A stretch of 64,000 bases of DNA, taken from Winogradskyella vincentii. GTDB lineage: Bacteria; Bacteroidota; Bacteroidia; Flavobacteriales; Flavobacteriaceae. Positions 46,987 to 56,392 of the stretch are shown here, one piece after another. The position numbers were made by a program, and so were the translations under genes. Numbering within the stretch: position 1 is the first letter of the stretch; every line of letters starts with the position of its first letter. The notes beneath the pieces are model-generated. The model saw only the letters and a list, made by a program, of their open reading frames with translations, searched no databases and was not told where the DNA came from. The DNA lies in assembly GCF_020166345.1 (NCBI RefSeq), contig NZ_JAIUJS010000003.1, positions 62,001 through 126,000 on the forward strand, read 5' to 3'.

Positions 46987-47814
46987 ATGGAAAAAATGAC
47001 TGAATTTAAAGACGTAATGCTCAAATCATTAACCTCTATGTGGATGGAAATAACTAATGTGTTCCCTAACATAATTGGTGCATTGGTTGTATTTCTTGTT
47101 GGATGGATAATTACCAAAATAATAGTAAGAGTTATTAAAAAGGTACTTAAGCTTGCTAAAATTGACAAGTTAGATGATAAGCTCAACGAAATTGAAATTA
47201 TTGAAGGAAAAGAGCTCAATTTCGATACTGTTAAGATTATTTCAAACTTTGTGAAATGGCTAATGTATATTGTACTGCTGATAACGGCTTCAGATATATT
47301 GGGTCTAGAAATAATATCTACTCAAATAAGTGAATTGCTCAGTTATTTACCACAATTATTCGCTGCACTTTTAATATTTATTCTAGGTCTATTATTTGCC
47401 AATTTTGTAAAGAATGGCTTAAAGTCCTTATTTGAATCAATGGACTTGTCTGGTGGTAAAATGATAAGCCAGGTTGTTTTCTTTTTGTTGTTAACATTTA
47501 TCTCAATTACAGCTCTTAATCAAGCTGGTATTGATACAGCTATAATTACAAACAACATTAACATGATTATAGCGGCTTTCCTTTTAGCCTTTGCAATAGC
47601 CTTTGGGTTAGGTGCTAAAGAAGTAGTAGGAAAATTGCTTAAGTCGTTCTATGCACGCAAAACTTATGAAGTGGGTCAAAAAATTGAATTCAACAATAAG
47701 AAATATAAGGTTGAGGCAATAGAAGGTATTTCAATAAAACTTAAAAATGATGATGGGATATTGATTGTTCCTATCAATGAAATAGTGGAAAATCAAGTGC
47801 AACTGCAGGACTAA
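46987..47814 (+). CDS. MscS-family mechanosensitive channel
   Basis: A 275-residue membrane protein. It opens with a hydrophobic segment (NIIGALVVFLVGWIITKIIVRVIKKVLKLAKI), has two or three more at about 80-100, 112-135, 155-170 and a pore-lining glycine/alanine-rich helix (MIIAAFLLAFAIAFGLGAKEVVGKLLKSFYA, about 195-225), followed by the small beta domain (VGQKIEFNNKKYKVEAIEGISIKLKNDDGILIVPINEIVENQV). The conserved-TM-helix and MscS layout fits channels that open on membrane tension in hypo-osmotic shock. It follows the 57-residue gene by 34 bases and is probably in the sigma operon. Confidence 0.85.
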   Translation: MEKMTEFKDVMLKSLTSMWMEITNVFPNIIGALVVFLVGWIITKIIVRVIKKVLKLAKIDKLDDKLNEIEIIEGKELNFDTVKIISNFVKWLMYIVLLITASDILGLEIISTQISELLSYLPQLFAALLIFILGLLFANFVKNGLKSLFESMDLSGGKMISQVVFFLLLTFISITALNQAGIDTAIITNNINMIIAAFLLAFAIAFGLGAKEVVGKLLKSFYARKTYEVGQKIEFNNKKYKVEAIEGISIKLKNDDGILIVPINEIVENQVQLQD

Positions 47815-47878
47815 CTATAAGGTTAGGGTTATAGATTTTATATTACATAAAATGCGGTCCTGCAGCACTTGAGATTTA

Positions 47879-47909
47879 AAAAGCCTCTTCAGTTTTTGAA
47901 GGGGTTTTT
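47879..47909. terminator. Bidirectional terminator
   Basis: A 13-bp stem (47879-47891 with 47897-47909, two G-U pairs, 5-base loop) is flanked by A and T runs. It ends the channel transcript and touches the stop codon of the convergent helicase gene (47908). Confidence 0.8.
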
Positions 47910-49263
47910 ATTTTCTACGCTTTTTCTTTCTGTTGTAGTTTTTATCGCCTCTAGTTTTTGGCTTTTTATATTTCTTGGACATTTCACGTCTGTACGAACC
48001 TCCAAGATTAACCTTTTTGTTCTTTTCCTTTTTCTCATGGAATGCAGGGCCAGGAGCATCTTCATCACGTTGCTTAATTGGGTTGTAATGTTCTTTAATT
48101 TGCGGACGTTCTTCTTCGATTAAATCTGTAGAAATTTCAATGGTTTCAGGGAGATTTTCTAATTCTATATCCATCTTCATAAGAGATTGAATAGCTTCAC
48201 GATGCAAATCCTCTTTTTCAGTGGTCAATAAAATAGAATTACCTTGTTTCTCAGCTCTACCAGTTCTACCAATTCTATGCATGTAGTTCTCTGGGTATTC
48301 TGGTGTGTCAAAATTTATGACATGTGTTATGTCATCAATATCTAACCCTCTTGCCATTACATCTGTGGCAATTAGTATACGATGTTCTCCTTCGCTAAAT
48401 TGCTCAATACTGCGTAATCTGTAGTTTTGTGTTTTGTTAGAGTGGATAACGCAACATTGACCCGGAAATAAATTTTCTAAGGCATCAAATAAGCGATCTG
48501 CCATGCGTTTAAAAGCCACAAAGATTAAAACCCTAGAGTATGTTTGGTCATCGTTCAATAAATGCTCGAGTAGGTTGACTTTAGTATAATAATTAGGTAC
48601 GTTGTAGCTTAATTGCTTTATGTTATCTAGAGGTGTACCAGAAACTGCAATTTGTACTTTTTCAGGATTAATAAAAAAGTTTTTAATCAAATCATCTACA
48701 TCCTTAGTCATTGTAGCAGAAAACATAATGTTTTGTCTGCGTTCAGGAAGAATATCAAAAATATTCATCAATTGATGTCTAAAGCCAAGGTCCAGCATTA
48801 CATCAACTTCATCAATTACCAGTTTCTGAATAGATTTTAATTGCAATACTCTGCTGACAGCTAAATCATAAAGTCTTCCAGGTGTAGCAACAATAATATC
48901 CAATCCTTCTGCCACAGCTTGTTTCTGGGTGTTGATATTTGTGCCGCCATAAACACCTAATACACGGTTGTTTATATATTTGGAGAGTTTTTCAATTTCA
49001 TTTACCACCTGAACAACCAGCTCTCGAGTTGGTACTAAAACCAATACCCTTGGATTATCTTGCTTAGAAAATTTAAGATTCCTCAATATTGGTAACATAT
49101 AGGCAAAAGTTTTACCTGTACCTGTTTGTGCAATACCAACAACATCCTTACCAGATGCTACAACACTGAATGCTTCAGATTGAATTGGAGTAGGATGCTC
49201 AAATCCTAAATCATCTAAAGCATTGTATAATGGCGTATTAAGATTTAAATCTCTAAATGTCAC
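47908..49263 (-). CDS. DEAD/DEAH-box RNA helicase
   Basis: A 451-residue RNA helicase of the RhlE/CshA type. Motifs in order: Q motif FEHPTPIQSEAF (21-32), motif I AQTGTGKT (45-52), PTREL, TPGRL, motif II as DEVD (151-154) rather than DEAD, SATM, then the second domain with RGLDIDDITHVINFD and HRIGRTGRA. A basic, lysine-rich tail of about 70 residues ends in KKRRK and probably holds RNA. The start is a GTG at 49263: no in-frame ATG precedes the Q motif. A TAGCTTTG -7 element at 49280-49287 (minus strand) lies 16 bases before it. Confidence 0.92.
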   Translation of the reverse strand: MTFRDLNLNTPLYNALDDLGFEHPTPIQSEAFSVVASGKDVVGIAQTGTGKTFAYMLPILRNLKFSKQDNPRVLVLVPTRELVVQVVNEIEKLSKYINNRVLGVYGGTNINTQKQAVAEGLDIIVATPGRLYDLAVSRVLQLKSIQKLVIDEVDVMLDLGFRHQLMNIFDILPERRQNIMFSATMTKDVDDLIKNFFINPEKVQIAVSGTPLDNIKQLSYNVPNYYTKVNLLEHLLNDDQTYSRVLIFVAFKRMADRLFDALENLFPGQCCVIHSNKTQNYRLRSIEQFSEGEHRILIATDVMARGLDIDDITHVINFDTPEYPENYMHRIGRTGRAEKQGNSILLTTEKEDLHREAIQSLMKMDIELENLPETIEISTDLIEEERPQIKEHYNPIKQRDEDAPGPAFHEKKEKNKKVNLGGSYRREMSKKYKKPKTRGDKNYNRKKKRRK

Positions 49264-49279
49264 ACTTGCTATTTTGGCA

Positions 49280-49287
49280 CAAAGCTA
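49280..49287 (-). promoter_or_regulatory. Helicase promoter -7 element
   Basis: The minus strand reads TAGCTTTG, a full TAnnTTTG match, 16 bases before the GTG start. The leader would be about 10 bases. Confidence 0.45.
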
Positions 49288-49390
49288 CTATTAAAATATT
49301 TGTTAGTTTAAAGTATAAGTTGCTATTTCTTTAAAAACTGAAGAATTTAAAAAGTATTCTCATTATTTTTACGGTCATTAAATTCTACTA

Positions 49391-50683
49391 TTGAGAACTA
49401 AGGTTTTTCATCACGTATCAAATCCTCAACAATTTAAACAAAAACTGCTTTTGTGGAGCCAGCGCTACGACGAAATAGTTTGGTTAGATTCTAATAATTA
49501 CACAGGTAATTACGACGACTATGATGCGGTTTTAGCTGTTGATGCATTTACAAGTATTAAAACAGATTTTATAAATGCTTTTGGCGATCTAAAAGATTAT
49601 CAGGCCTCAACAAACGATTGGATATTTGGTTATTTAACTTATGATTTGAAAAATTCTATCGAAGATCTTGAATCTAATAATTTTGATGGATTAGGATTTT
49701 CTGACTTGTATTTTTTTCAACCAAAGAAATTGTTTTTGCTTAAAGGTGAAGAGGTGGAAATTCAGTATTTGAAAATGGTTGATGATGAGCTAAAGGAGGA
49801 TTTAATAAATATTGATGAAATAGAATTCAATGGGCAAACTCATTCGGAGGAACCTATTAAAATAAAACTGAGGATACATAAGGATGAATACTTTGACAAG
49901 GTAGGTGAGATGCTGGGTCACATTCAACGAGGCGATATTTATGAAGCAAATTTTTGCCAAGAATTTTATTCTGAGAACTGTAGAATTAACCCTTTAGAAA
50001 CCTTCAATAAATTAAATAACATTTCAAAGCCACCTTTTGCGACTTTTCTAAAGATTGAAGACAAATATTTAATGTCTGCTACGCCAGAGCGCTATATTAA
50101 AAAGGATGGTTGTAAAGTGATATCCCAACCAATTAAAGGTACAGCGAAACGTTCTGAAAACAAAGAAGAAGATCAGCAATTAGCTCTAGAACTTAGCAAT
50201 GATGAAAAGGAGCGAAGTGAAAATATAATGATTGTTGATTTGGTTCGTAATGATTTGTCTCATACCGCAAAACGAGGAACCGTTAAGGTAGAAGAGCTAT
50301 GCAAAGTGTATACTTTTATGCAGGTTCATCAAATGATCTCTACTATTTCTTCTGAAGTAGATGAAGATATTTCACCTATTGAAATATTAAAAACAACCTT
50401 CCCTATGGGAAGCATGACAGGTGCTCCCAAAATTTCTGCAATGAAAATTATTGAAGAATTAGAAGAAACAAAACGAGGTTTATACTCTGGTTCTGTTGGT
50501 TATTTTAAACCAAATGGGGATTTTGACTTCAATGTAATTATAAGAAGCATATTGTATAATGCCACAAGACAATACGTATCATATTCTGTTGGTAGTGCAA
50601 TTACGGCAAAGAGTAATCCACTAAAAGAGTATGAAGAATGCTTGGTAAAAGCAAAAGCCATGAGGCAAGTGCTAGAGAATTGA
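49391..50683 (+). CDS. pabB: Anthranilate/aminodeoxychorismate synthase component I family protein
   Basis: A 430-residue chorismate-using enzyme. The last two thirds form the chorismate-binding domain: YFDKVGEMLGHIQRGDIYEANFCQEF, PPFATFLKI, MSATPERYIKKDG, QPIKGTAKRS, SENIMIVDLVRNDLSHTAKRG, FPMGSMTGAPKISAMKIIEELEETKRGLYSGSVGYF and the C-terminal SAITAKSNPLKEYEE. The glutamine-rich N-terminal part and QPIKGTAKR favour PabB (aminodeoxychorismate synthase, folate pathway) over TrpE. Translation begins at a TTG at 49391. It ends 7 bases from the convergent sigma-like gene. Confidence 0.85.
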   Translation: MRTKVFHHVSNPQQFKQKLLLWSQRYDEIVWLDSNNYTGNYDDYDAVLAVDAFTSIKTDFINAFGDLKDYQASTNDWIFGYLTYDLKNSIEDLESNNFDGLGFSDLYFFQPKKLFLLKGEEVEIQYLKMVDDELKEDLINIDEIEFNGQTHSEEPIKIKLRIHKDEYFDKVGEMLGHIQRGDIYEANFCQEFYSENCRINPLETFNKLNNISKPPFATFLKIEDKYLMSATPERYIKKDGCKVISQPIKGTAKRSENKEEDQQLALELSNDEKERSENIMIVDLVRNDLSHTAKRGTVKVEELCKVYTFMQVHQMISTISSEVDEDISPIEILKTTFPMGSMTGAPKISAMKIIEELEETKRGLYSGSVGYFKPNGDFDFNVIIRSILYNATRQYVSYSVGSAITAKSNPLKEYEECLVKAKAMRQVLEN

Positions 50684-50690
50684 TCTAAAG

Positions 50691-51380
50691 CTATTCTAAG
50701 TGACTTCTAAAGCTCTTTTTAACCTTATCAAATATTGATTCTACACGATCTGTGGTTATTTGTTTAATTTTCGCAATATCACCAAAATCTAAATTTCCGA
50801 AAATGTATAAATCCACGATATTAGAAATATTGATTGGTAACCAACTGTAGAATCTACCAAATACTTTAGGTGATTCGCTAGGTGAGAGATCTTCTAGTTC
50901 AAATGCTCTAAGCATAGAGGCTTCTTTATCTTCGTATAGGTATAGGTGATTACTGTGGTCTTGATTATAAGAAATATCACTGAGTTCTGTATTCAAAATT
51001 AAATCGAGATCAGCATCAACTGTAAAATCTTCACCTAATCTTGAAAGTTCATCATCAAGTATTGTGTTGGTGCTTATGGTTTTTTTATGATACGCTTCTT
51101 TTTTAAACAACTCATTCATATAATTGTCCACTAATTTGAAGAGTTCGAGCTTTACAGCCATACGTTCGGCTTCGATGTTAAATCCATTAGTATAAAGCTC
51201 TATAATAGATTCATCTATAATACCATTAGATGAATACATGTTTTTTGGTAAAATGCCTGTAGTTTCAGCAATATAGATTCTGTGCTTAACATAAGGATGT
51301 AAATGTGGCACTGCAGACAAGACCTTTTTATCAAAAGTAGTCTGAGCAGATTTTGATGATAATTCTTTAAATGTACTCAT
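50691..51380 (-). CDS. Hypothetical protein resembling a degenerate sigma factor
   Basis: No family recognised with confidence. The 229-residue product has an N-terminal helical stretch (LSAVPHLHPYVKHRIYIAETTGILPKNMYSS, then IIDESIIELYTNGF) that follows the spacing of sigma region 2.1-2.2. A long acidic linker (about 95-165) comes next. The C-terminal WLPINISNIVDLYIFGNLDFGDIAKIKQITTDRVESIFDKVKKSFRSHL reads like region 4 of an ECF factor (LP...V..L...G....EIA). It has no signal peptide. It is divergent from tilS across a 14-bp perfect palindrome. Sigma-like function is inference only. Confidence 0.55.
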   Translation of the reverse strand: MSTFKELSSKSAQTTFDKKVLSAVPHLHPYVKHRIYIAETTGILPKNMYSSNGIIDESIIELYTNGFNIEAERMAVKLELFKLVDNYMNELFKKEAYHKKTISTNTILDDELSRLGEDFTVDADLDLILNTELSDISYNQDHSNHLYLYEDKEASMLRAFELEDLSPSESPKVFGRFYSWLPINISNIVDLYIFGNLDFGDIAKIKQITTDRVESIFDKVKKSFRSHLE

Positions 51381-51432
51381 GACCTTGATTTTTAATGTTT
51401 ATTAAAGCTATTACTATTCAATTTTAAATACT

Positions 51433-51446
51433 ATGACAATTGTCAT
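51433..51446. promoter_or_regulatory. Perfect 14-bp palindrome between the sigma-like gene and tilS
   Basis: ATGACAATTGTCAT (51433-51446) is a full palindrome 18 bases upstream of the tilS -33 element. Its TGACA/TGTCA arms resemble the elements between clpB and ytxJ. Confidence 0.45.
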
Positions 51447-51463
51447 TTTACAGTAGTTTAAAA

Positions 51464-51493
51464 TTGTTAGACCTCCTCAATATTGTATATTTA
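51464..51493 (+). promoter_or_regulatory. tilS promoter (leaderless)
   Basis: TTG (51464-51466), 19 bases, then TATATTTA (51486-51493), one mismatch to TAnnTTTG. The ATG at 51498 follows after 4 bases, so the transcript should begin at the start codon. This rules against the TTG start at 51483. Confidence 0.6.
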
Positions 51494-51497
51494 CAAC

Positions 51498-52814
51498 ATG
51501 CAATTGGCCTTTAATGAATATACGAAAAAGCACTTAGACTTTCTGTTAAAATCTAGGATTATTGTTGCGGTTTCTGGAGGAGTTGATAGTGTGGTATTGG
51601 CACATCTTTGTCATCAATTAAACCTTGATATTGCTCTGGCACATTGTAATTTTAACTTAAGGGGTAAAGAAAGTGATGCTGATGAGGATTTCGTAATTGA
51701 ACTAGCAGACCAATTGAATGTTGAAGTGTTTGTTCAAAATTTTGATACAAATGCCTACGCAGAAAAAAATAAAACCTCCATTCAAATGGCAGCAAGAGAA
51801 TTGCGTTACGATTGGTTTTATGAGTTGGCAGAGCAATTGAAATTCGATTATATTCTCACCGCACATCATGCTGATGATAACCTAGAGACTTTTCTAATAA
51901 ATTTTACCAGAGGTACAGGTTTAAAAGGACTAAAGGGTATTCCTGTTGTTAACGGTAATGTTGTAAGACCATTTCTAAGTTTTTCAAGAGATTCAATTGA
52001 AGCTTTTGCAAGAGAAAACAAAATCAAATGGAGAGAAGATAGTAGTAATTCATCAAGAAAGTACTTAAGGAATAAATTAAGGCATGAAGTGGTTCCGATT
52101 TTAAAGGAAATTAACCCGCAGTTATTAGAAAGTTTTCAAGTTACTCTAGAGAATCTAAATGATACTGCAGATATTGTGGAGGAAAGTTTAAACGCTGTAG
52201 CTAAAAGAGCTATTGTAGATATAAATGAAGATTACATAACCTATAAAATTTCTGAGTTTAAGAAAGTAAATAATTCAAAGGCCTATTTATTTGAAATGTT
52301 CAAGGATTATGGCTTTACAGAATGGAATGATGTTGTTGGGCTACTAGATGCTGAAACAGGAAAGTACGTATCTTCAAATACCCATAGGTTAACAAAACAC
52401 AGAGAATTTCTAATTCTTACAGGTGCAGACCAAACCAATAATGATACAAAACTCTTGAGTGTTTCTGAAGTTGATACAACAAGAGAAACACCAATAGGTA
52501 TTTTGTCATTTGAAGATATCCAATCCAATCAAGATAATACTCAATCAATAATCTGTATTGATAAGTCTAAATTGAGTTTTCCCTTAATTATTAGACCTTG
52601 GCGAAAAGGTGATGTTTTTTATCCATTAGGAATGAAGGGAAAGAAAAAGGTGAGTAAATATTTAAAGGATGAAAAATTAACACCATTGCAAAAGCAGAAT
52701 ACTTGGGTGATAGAAACTGAAGATAAAATTGTTTGGGTAATTGGGATGAGGGCAGATGATAGATTCAAAATCACCGATACATCATCCGATTTTTTTAAAA
52801 TTGAATTACATTGA
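51498..52814 (+). CDS. tilS: tRNA(Ile)-lysidine synthetase TilS
   Basis: TilS converts the C34 of tRNA-Ile(CAU) to lysidine so that it reads AUA. The 438-residue protein has the PP-loop [14 protein letters not shown] near 24-37, [41 protein letters not shown] and [23 protein letters not shown], all typical of TilS, followed by the C-terminal domain ([28 protein letters not shown]). The ATG at 51498 is preferred because a promoter overlaps the longer form. The stop overlaps the ade TTG start by 4 bases, so the two are translated together. Confidence 0.94.
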   Translation: MQLAFNEYTKKHLDFLLKSRIIVAVSGGVDSVVLAHLCHQLNLDIALAHCNFNLRGKESDADEDFVIELADQLNVEVFVQNFDTNAYAEKNKTSIQMAARELRYDWFYELAEQLKFDYILTAHHADDNLETFLINFTRGTGLKGLKGIPVVNGNVVRPFLSFSRDSIEAFARENKIKWREDSSNSSRKYLRNKLRHEVVPILKEINPQLLESFQVTLENLNDTADIVEESLNAVAKRAIVDINEDYITYKISEFKKVNNSKAYLFEMFKDYGFTEWNDVVGLLDAETGKYVSSNTHRLTKHREFLILTGADQTNNDTKLLSVSEVDTTRETPIGILSFEDIQSNQDNTQSIICIDKSKLSFPLIIRPWRKGDVFYPLGMKGKKKVSKYLKDEKLTPLQKQNTWVIETEDKIVWVIGMRADDRFKITDTSSDFFKIELH

Positions 52815-54433
52815 TTCTAAGAGGCAATATAGTAGATATTTTGAATAGGCGAATTTTCAAAGGTGAGATTACTATTGAAAATGGTAAAATATCTAGTGTT
52901 GTAGAAAATGATTGCTCAGAAGAGCATTTTATTTTGCCGGGCTTTATCGATGCACATATTCATATAGAGAGTTCTATGCTTATGCCATCTGAGTTTGCCA
53001 AGGTGGCCGTAAAACATGGTACCGTTGCTACAGTTTCTGACCCTCACGAAATTGCAAACGTGTTAGGTGTTAAAGGCGTGGAGTTTATGATTGAAAACGG
53101 CAAACAAACACCCTTTAAGTTCAATTTTGGAGCACCTTCTTGTGTGCCTGCCACTAGCTTTGAATCTGCAGGTGCAATAATTGATTCTAATGGAATAAAG
53201 CAATTATTGGCTAACCCAGATATCAAATATCTGGCAGAAATGATGAACTATCCAGGAGTGTTATTTGGCGATAAAGAAGTTCTTAATAAAATAGAATGGG
53301 CAAAACACTTCAATAAGCCAATAGATGGTCATGCACCAGGATTAAGAGGTGAGGACCTAAGCAAGTATATAAGTGTAGGTATAAGTACTGATCACGAATG
53401 TTTTACTTATGAAGAAGGCTTAGAGAAACTTCAAAAAGATATGAAAGTTCTCATTAGGCAGGGAAGTGCGGCTAAAAATTTCAATGCACTCGTTAATCTT
53501 ATAGATGATCATTATGAAAATATGATGTTCTGTAGTGATGACAAACATCCTGATGACTTATTGCTAGGTCATATCAACCAACATTGTGCTAGAGCTGTAG
53601 CAAATGGTAAGGATGTATTTAAAGTGCTCCAAATGGCTTGTATTAATCCAATTAAGCATTATAACCTCAATGTTGGTATGTTGAGAGTTGGAGATTATGC
53701 TGATTGTGTCATTTTAAAAGACATGCAGGAGTTTAAAACACTTCAAACCTATATTAATGGTGAGTTAGTATACGATAATGGTGTCTCGAATATAAAAGAT
53801 GTACAATTTGAGAATTTGAATAATTTCAATACTAACGAGAAGAATGTATCAGATTTCAGGATGGAATCAAGTACTGAAAAAATAAGGGTTATTGAATGCC
53901 TAGATGGAGAATTGATCACAAATGAAGTTATTGACAGCTCAACAATTATAAATGGCAACTTAGTTTCTAATACCGAAACTGATATTCTAAAAGTTGTTGT
54001 AGTAAATCGTTATAAAGATGAAAAACCAGCCATTGGATTTATAAAAAACTTCGGATTAAAAGAAGGAGCTATTGCATCTTCGGTTGGTCATGATTCGCAT
54101 AATATTATTTGCGTTGGTGTCTCGGACGAATCTATTTGCGAGGCTGTTAATCTCATTATTAAAGAAAAGGGTGGTATATGTGCCATTTCGAATAAGAATA
54201 GCAAAGTAATGCCATTACCTGTAGCAGGTATAATTAGCGATAAAGATGCTGGGACTATTGGCAAACAATATCATGAATTAGATATGATGGCCAAGTCAAT
54301 GGGAAGTAAATTAAATGCACCATACATGAGCTTGTCCTTTATGGCCCTTTTAGTAATACCTTCACTGAAGCTATCTGATAAAGGACTTTTTAATGGTTCT
54401 GATTTTACCTTCACATCATTAGAGGTCTCTTAA
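52811..54433 (+). CDS. ade: Adenine deaminase
   Basis: A 540-residue amidohydrolase that converts adenine to hypoxanthine in purine salvage. Metal-binding segments are [84 protein letters not shown] and [24 protein letters not shown]. The C-terminal domain is [31 protein letters not shown], typical of bacterial Ade. It starts at a TTG that overlaps the tilS stop (TTGA), so expression follows tilS. The two functions are unrelated as far as known. Confidence 0.94.
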   Translation: MILRGNIVDILNRRIFKGEITIENGKISSVVENDCSEEHFILPGFIDAHIHIESSMLMPSEFAKVAVKHGTVATVSDPHEIANVLGVKGVEFMIENGKQTPFKFNFGAPSCVPATSFESAGAIIDSNGIKQLLANPDIKYLAEMMNYPGVLFGDKEVLNKIEWAKHFNKPIDGHAPGLRGEDLSKYISVGISTDHECFTYEEGLEKLQKDMKVLIRQGSAAKNFNALVNLIDDHYENMMFCSDDKHPDDLLLGHINQHCARAVANGKDVFKVLQMACINPIKHYNLNVGMLRVGDYADCVILKDMQEFKTLQTYINGELVYDNGVSNIKDVQFENLNNFNTNEKNVSDFRMESSTEKIRVIECLDGELITNEVIDSSTIINGNLVSNTETDILKVVVVNRYKDEKPAIGFIKNFGLKEGAIASSVGHDSHNIICVGVSDESICEAVNLIIKEKGGICAISNKNSKVMPLPVAGIISDKDAGTIGKQYHELDMMAKSMGSKLNAPYMSLSFMALLVIPSLKLSDKGLFNGSDFTFTSLEVS

Positions 54434-54498
54434 CATTTTCTTGTAATAATTATATATCGTAACAATTATCTTTAGCTATTCAAAAAACCAACCTTGAT

Positions 54499-56382
54499 AT
54501 GTTTAAAAGAATACTCCCAATTGCTGTACTGGCATTCACTTTAATTAGTTGTAATAAAGTAAAAAAATCAGTTACTGTTGGCAATGTAAAAGTTGAAATA
54601 GAAACTAGCTACGCCAGAGAGAACTACACCAAAAAAGAGGTAAAGATACAAATGCGAGATGGCATTAAACTGCACACTACTATCTATGCACCAAAAGACA
54701 CATCAAAACCTTATCCTATTTTAATGATGAGGACACCATATAGCTGTAGGCCATATGGTGAAGATGTATACAAGACCAATTTAGGACCTAACAAATATCT
54801 AATGGAAGAGGGTAACATCATGGTATATCAAGATGTAAGAGGTCGTTGGAATAGTGAGGGTGTTTACGATAATATGAGAGCATATATTCCAAATAAAACA
54901 GGAAATCAAACTGATGAAGCTAGCGATACCTATGATACGATTGAATGGCTAATTAATAATGTCGAAAATAATAATGGTAAAGTCGGTACATATGGAATTT
55001 CATATCCCGGATTTTATGCGACATACTCCTTATTAGATGCACACCCATCGCTTAAAGCGGTTTCACCACAAGCATGTATTGGAGATTTCTTCTTTGATGA
55101 TTTTTATCACAATGGCGCATATTTGTTGAGCTATTGGAGAGCAACTTCTGTTTTTGGCTATATGAAAGAAGAACCAACAACTAAATCTTGGTATGAGTTT
55201 CCAGATATTGGTACAGAAGACCAGTACCAATTTTTCTTGGACAATATGCCTCTAAGTAAATTAGATAAGTATTACGATGAGGATAATGTATTTATGGAGC
55301 AATTAAAGACCCATGTAACTTACGATGAGTTTTGGCAGAGTAGAGGTATCATTCAGCATTTAAAAGACATTAAACCAGCTACAATGATTGTAGGCGGTCA
55401 GTTTGATGCCGAAGATTTATACGGACCTTATAATACTTATGTGAGTATTGAAAAAAACAGTGATAATTATAATACTGTGGTTTTCGGACCATGGAGTCAT
55501 GGCGATTGGGCAAGAACAAAAGAACGTCAGGTCATTGGTAATATTCACTTCGGTGATAATATATCGGATTACTTCCAAAAAAATATCGAAACTAAGTTCT
55601 TTAACCATTTCTTAAAAGGTGATGCTAATGGTCAAACAGGTTTAGCTGAGGCGCATATGTTTGATACTGGCAATAAAGAATGGGTGAGTTTTGATTCTTG
55701 GCCACCAGCAAATGCCGAAAAGGAAAACTATTTTATGCAACCTGGTGAACGATTAACGCAGCAGGCAACAAGAAATATTAAAACTTCTGACTTTATTAGC
55801 GATCCAAAAAAACCAGTACCATATTCTGAAGATGTAAAAGTGGTTTTTACGCCGCGTAAGTTTATGACAGATGATCAACGATTTGCATCAAGACGACCAG
55901 ACGTGCTAACCTTTGAAACCGAGGTTTTAGAAGCTGATATGACCCTTGCTGGAGATATATTGACAAAACTTAATGTTTCTACTACCGGAACCGCAGCGGA
56001 TTGGATTGTTAAGGTAATCGATGTTTTCCCTGCTGATACCGAAAACACAGAAGATGTACAAGATCACTTAAAGCTCAGCAACTACCATATGTTGGTGAGA
56101 AGCGAAACGTTACGTGGTCGTTTTAGAAACAGTATGACTAATCCAGAACCATTCGTTCCAAATCAAAAGACTGCTGTTAATTTAGAATTGCAAGATGTGT
56201 TTCACACCTTTAAAAAAGGTCATAAAATTCAGGTACAGGTTCAAAGCACATTCTTTCCATATATTGATGCTAATCCTCAAACCTATGTAGATAATATTTT
56301 TGAAGCGAAGGAAGAAGATTTCAAAGCACAAACACATAAGGTATACAACGATTCTTCAATAGAATTCACAGTATTAAAATAA
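54499..56382 (+). CDS. CocE/NonD family hydrolase (X-Pro peptidase S15-like), lipoprotein
   Basis: A 627-residue lipoprotein (LAFTLISCNKVKK, Cys19). The alpha/beta-hydrolase domain of the S15/CocE family carries the nucleophile in GTYGISYPGFYATYS, an aspartate in MIVGGQFDAEDLYGPY and a histidine in VVFGPWSHGDWART. RTPYSCRPYG and YQDVRGRWNSEGVYDNMRAYIPN are family marks. The last ~180 residues form the jelly-roll domain (PDVLTFETEVLEADMTLAGDILTKLNVSTTGTAADWIVKVIDVFP). It may split acyl or X-Pro peptide bonds outside the cytoplasm. It follows ade by 65 bases. Confidence 0.88.
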   Translation: MFKRILPIAVLAFTLISCNKVKKSVTVGNVKVEIETSYARENYTKKEVKIQMRDGIKLHTTIYAPKDTSKPYPILMMRTPYSCRPYGEDVYKTNLGPNKYLMEEGNIMVYQDVRGRWNSEGVYDNMRAYIPNKTGNQTDEASDTYDTIEWLINNVENNNGKVGTYGISYPGFYATYSLLDAHPSLKAVSPQACIGDFFFDDFYHNGAYLLSYWRATSVFGYMKEEPTTKSWYEFPDIGTEDQYQFFLDNMPLSKLDKYYDEDNVFMEQLKTHVTYDEFWQSRGIIQHLKDIKPATMIVGGQFDAEDLYGPYNTYVSIEKNSDNYNTVVFGPWSHGDWARTKERQVIGNIHFGDNISDYFQKNIETKFFNHFLKGDANGQTGLAEAHMFDTGNKEWVSFDSWPPANAEKENYFMQPGERLTQQATRNIKTSDFISDPKKPVPYSEDVKVVFTPRKFMTDDQRFASRRPDVLTFETEVLEADMTLAGDILTKLNVSTTGTAADWIVKVIDVFPADTENTEDVQDHLKLSNYHMLVRSETLRGRFRNSMTNPEPFVPNQKTAVNLELQDVFHTFKKGHKIQVQVQSTFFPYIDANPQTYVDNIFEAKEEDFKAQTHKVYNDSSIEFTVLK

Positions 56383-56392
56383 GAAAAATAGA

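Noticed and set aside
51483..51497. TTG start for tilS
   Set aside because: It overlaps the -7 promoter element; the ATG at 51498 follows it directly.
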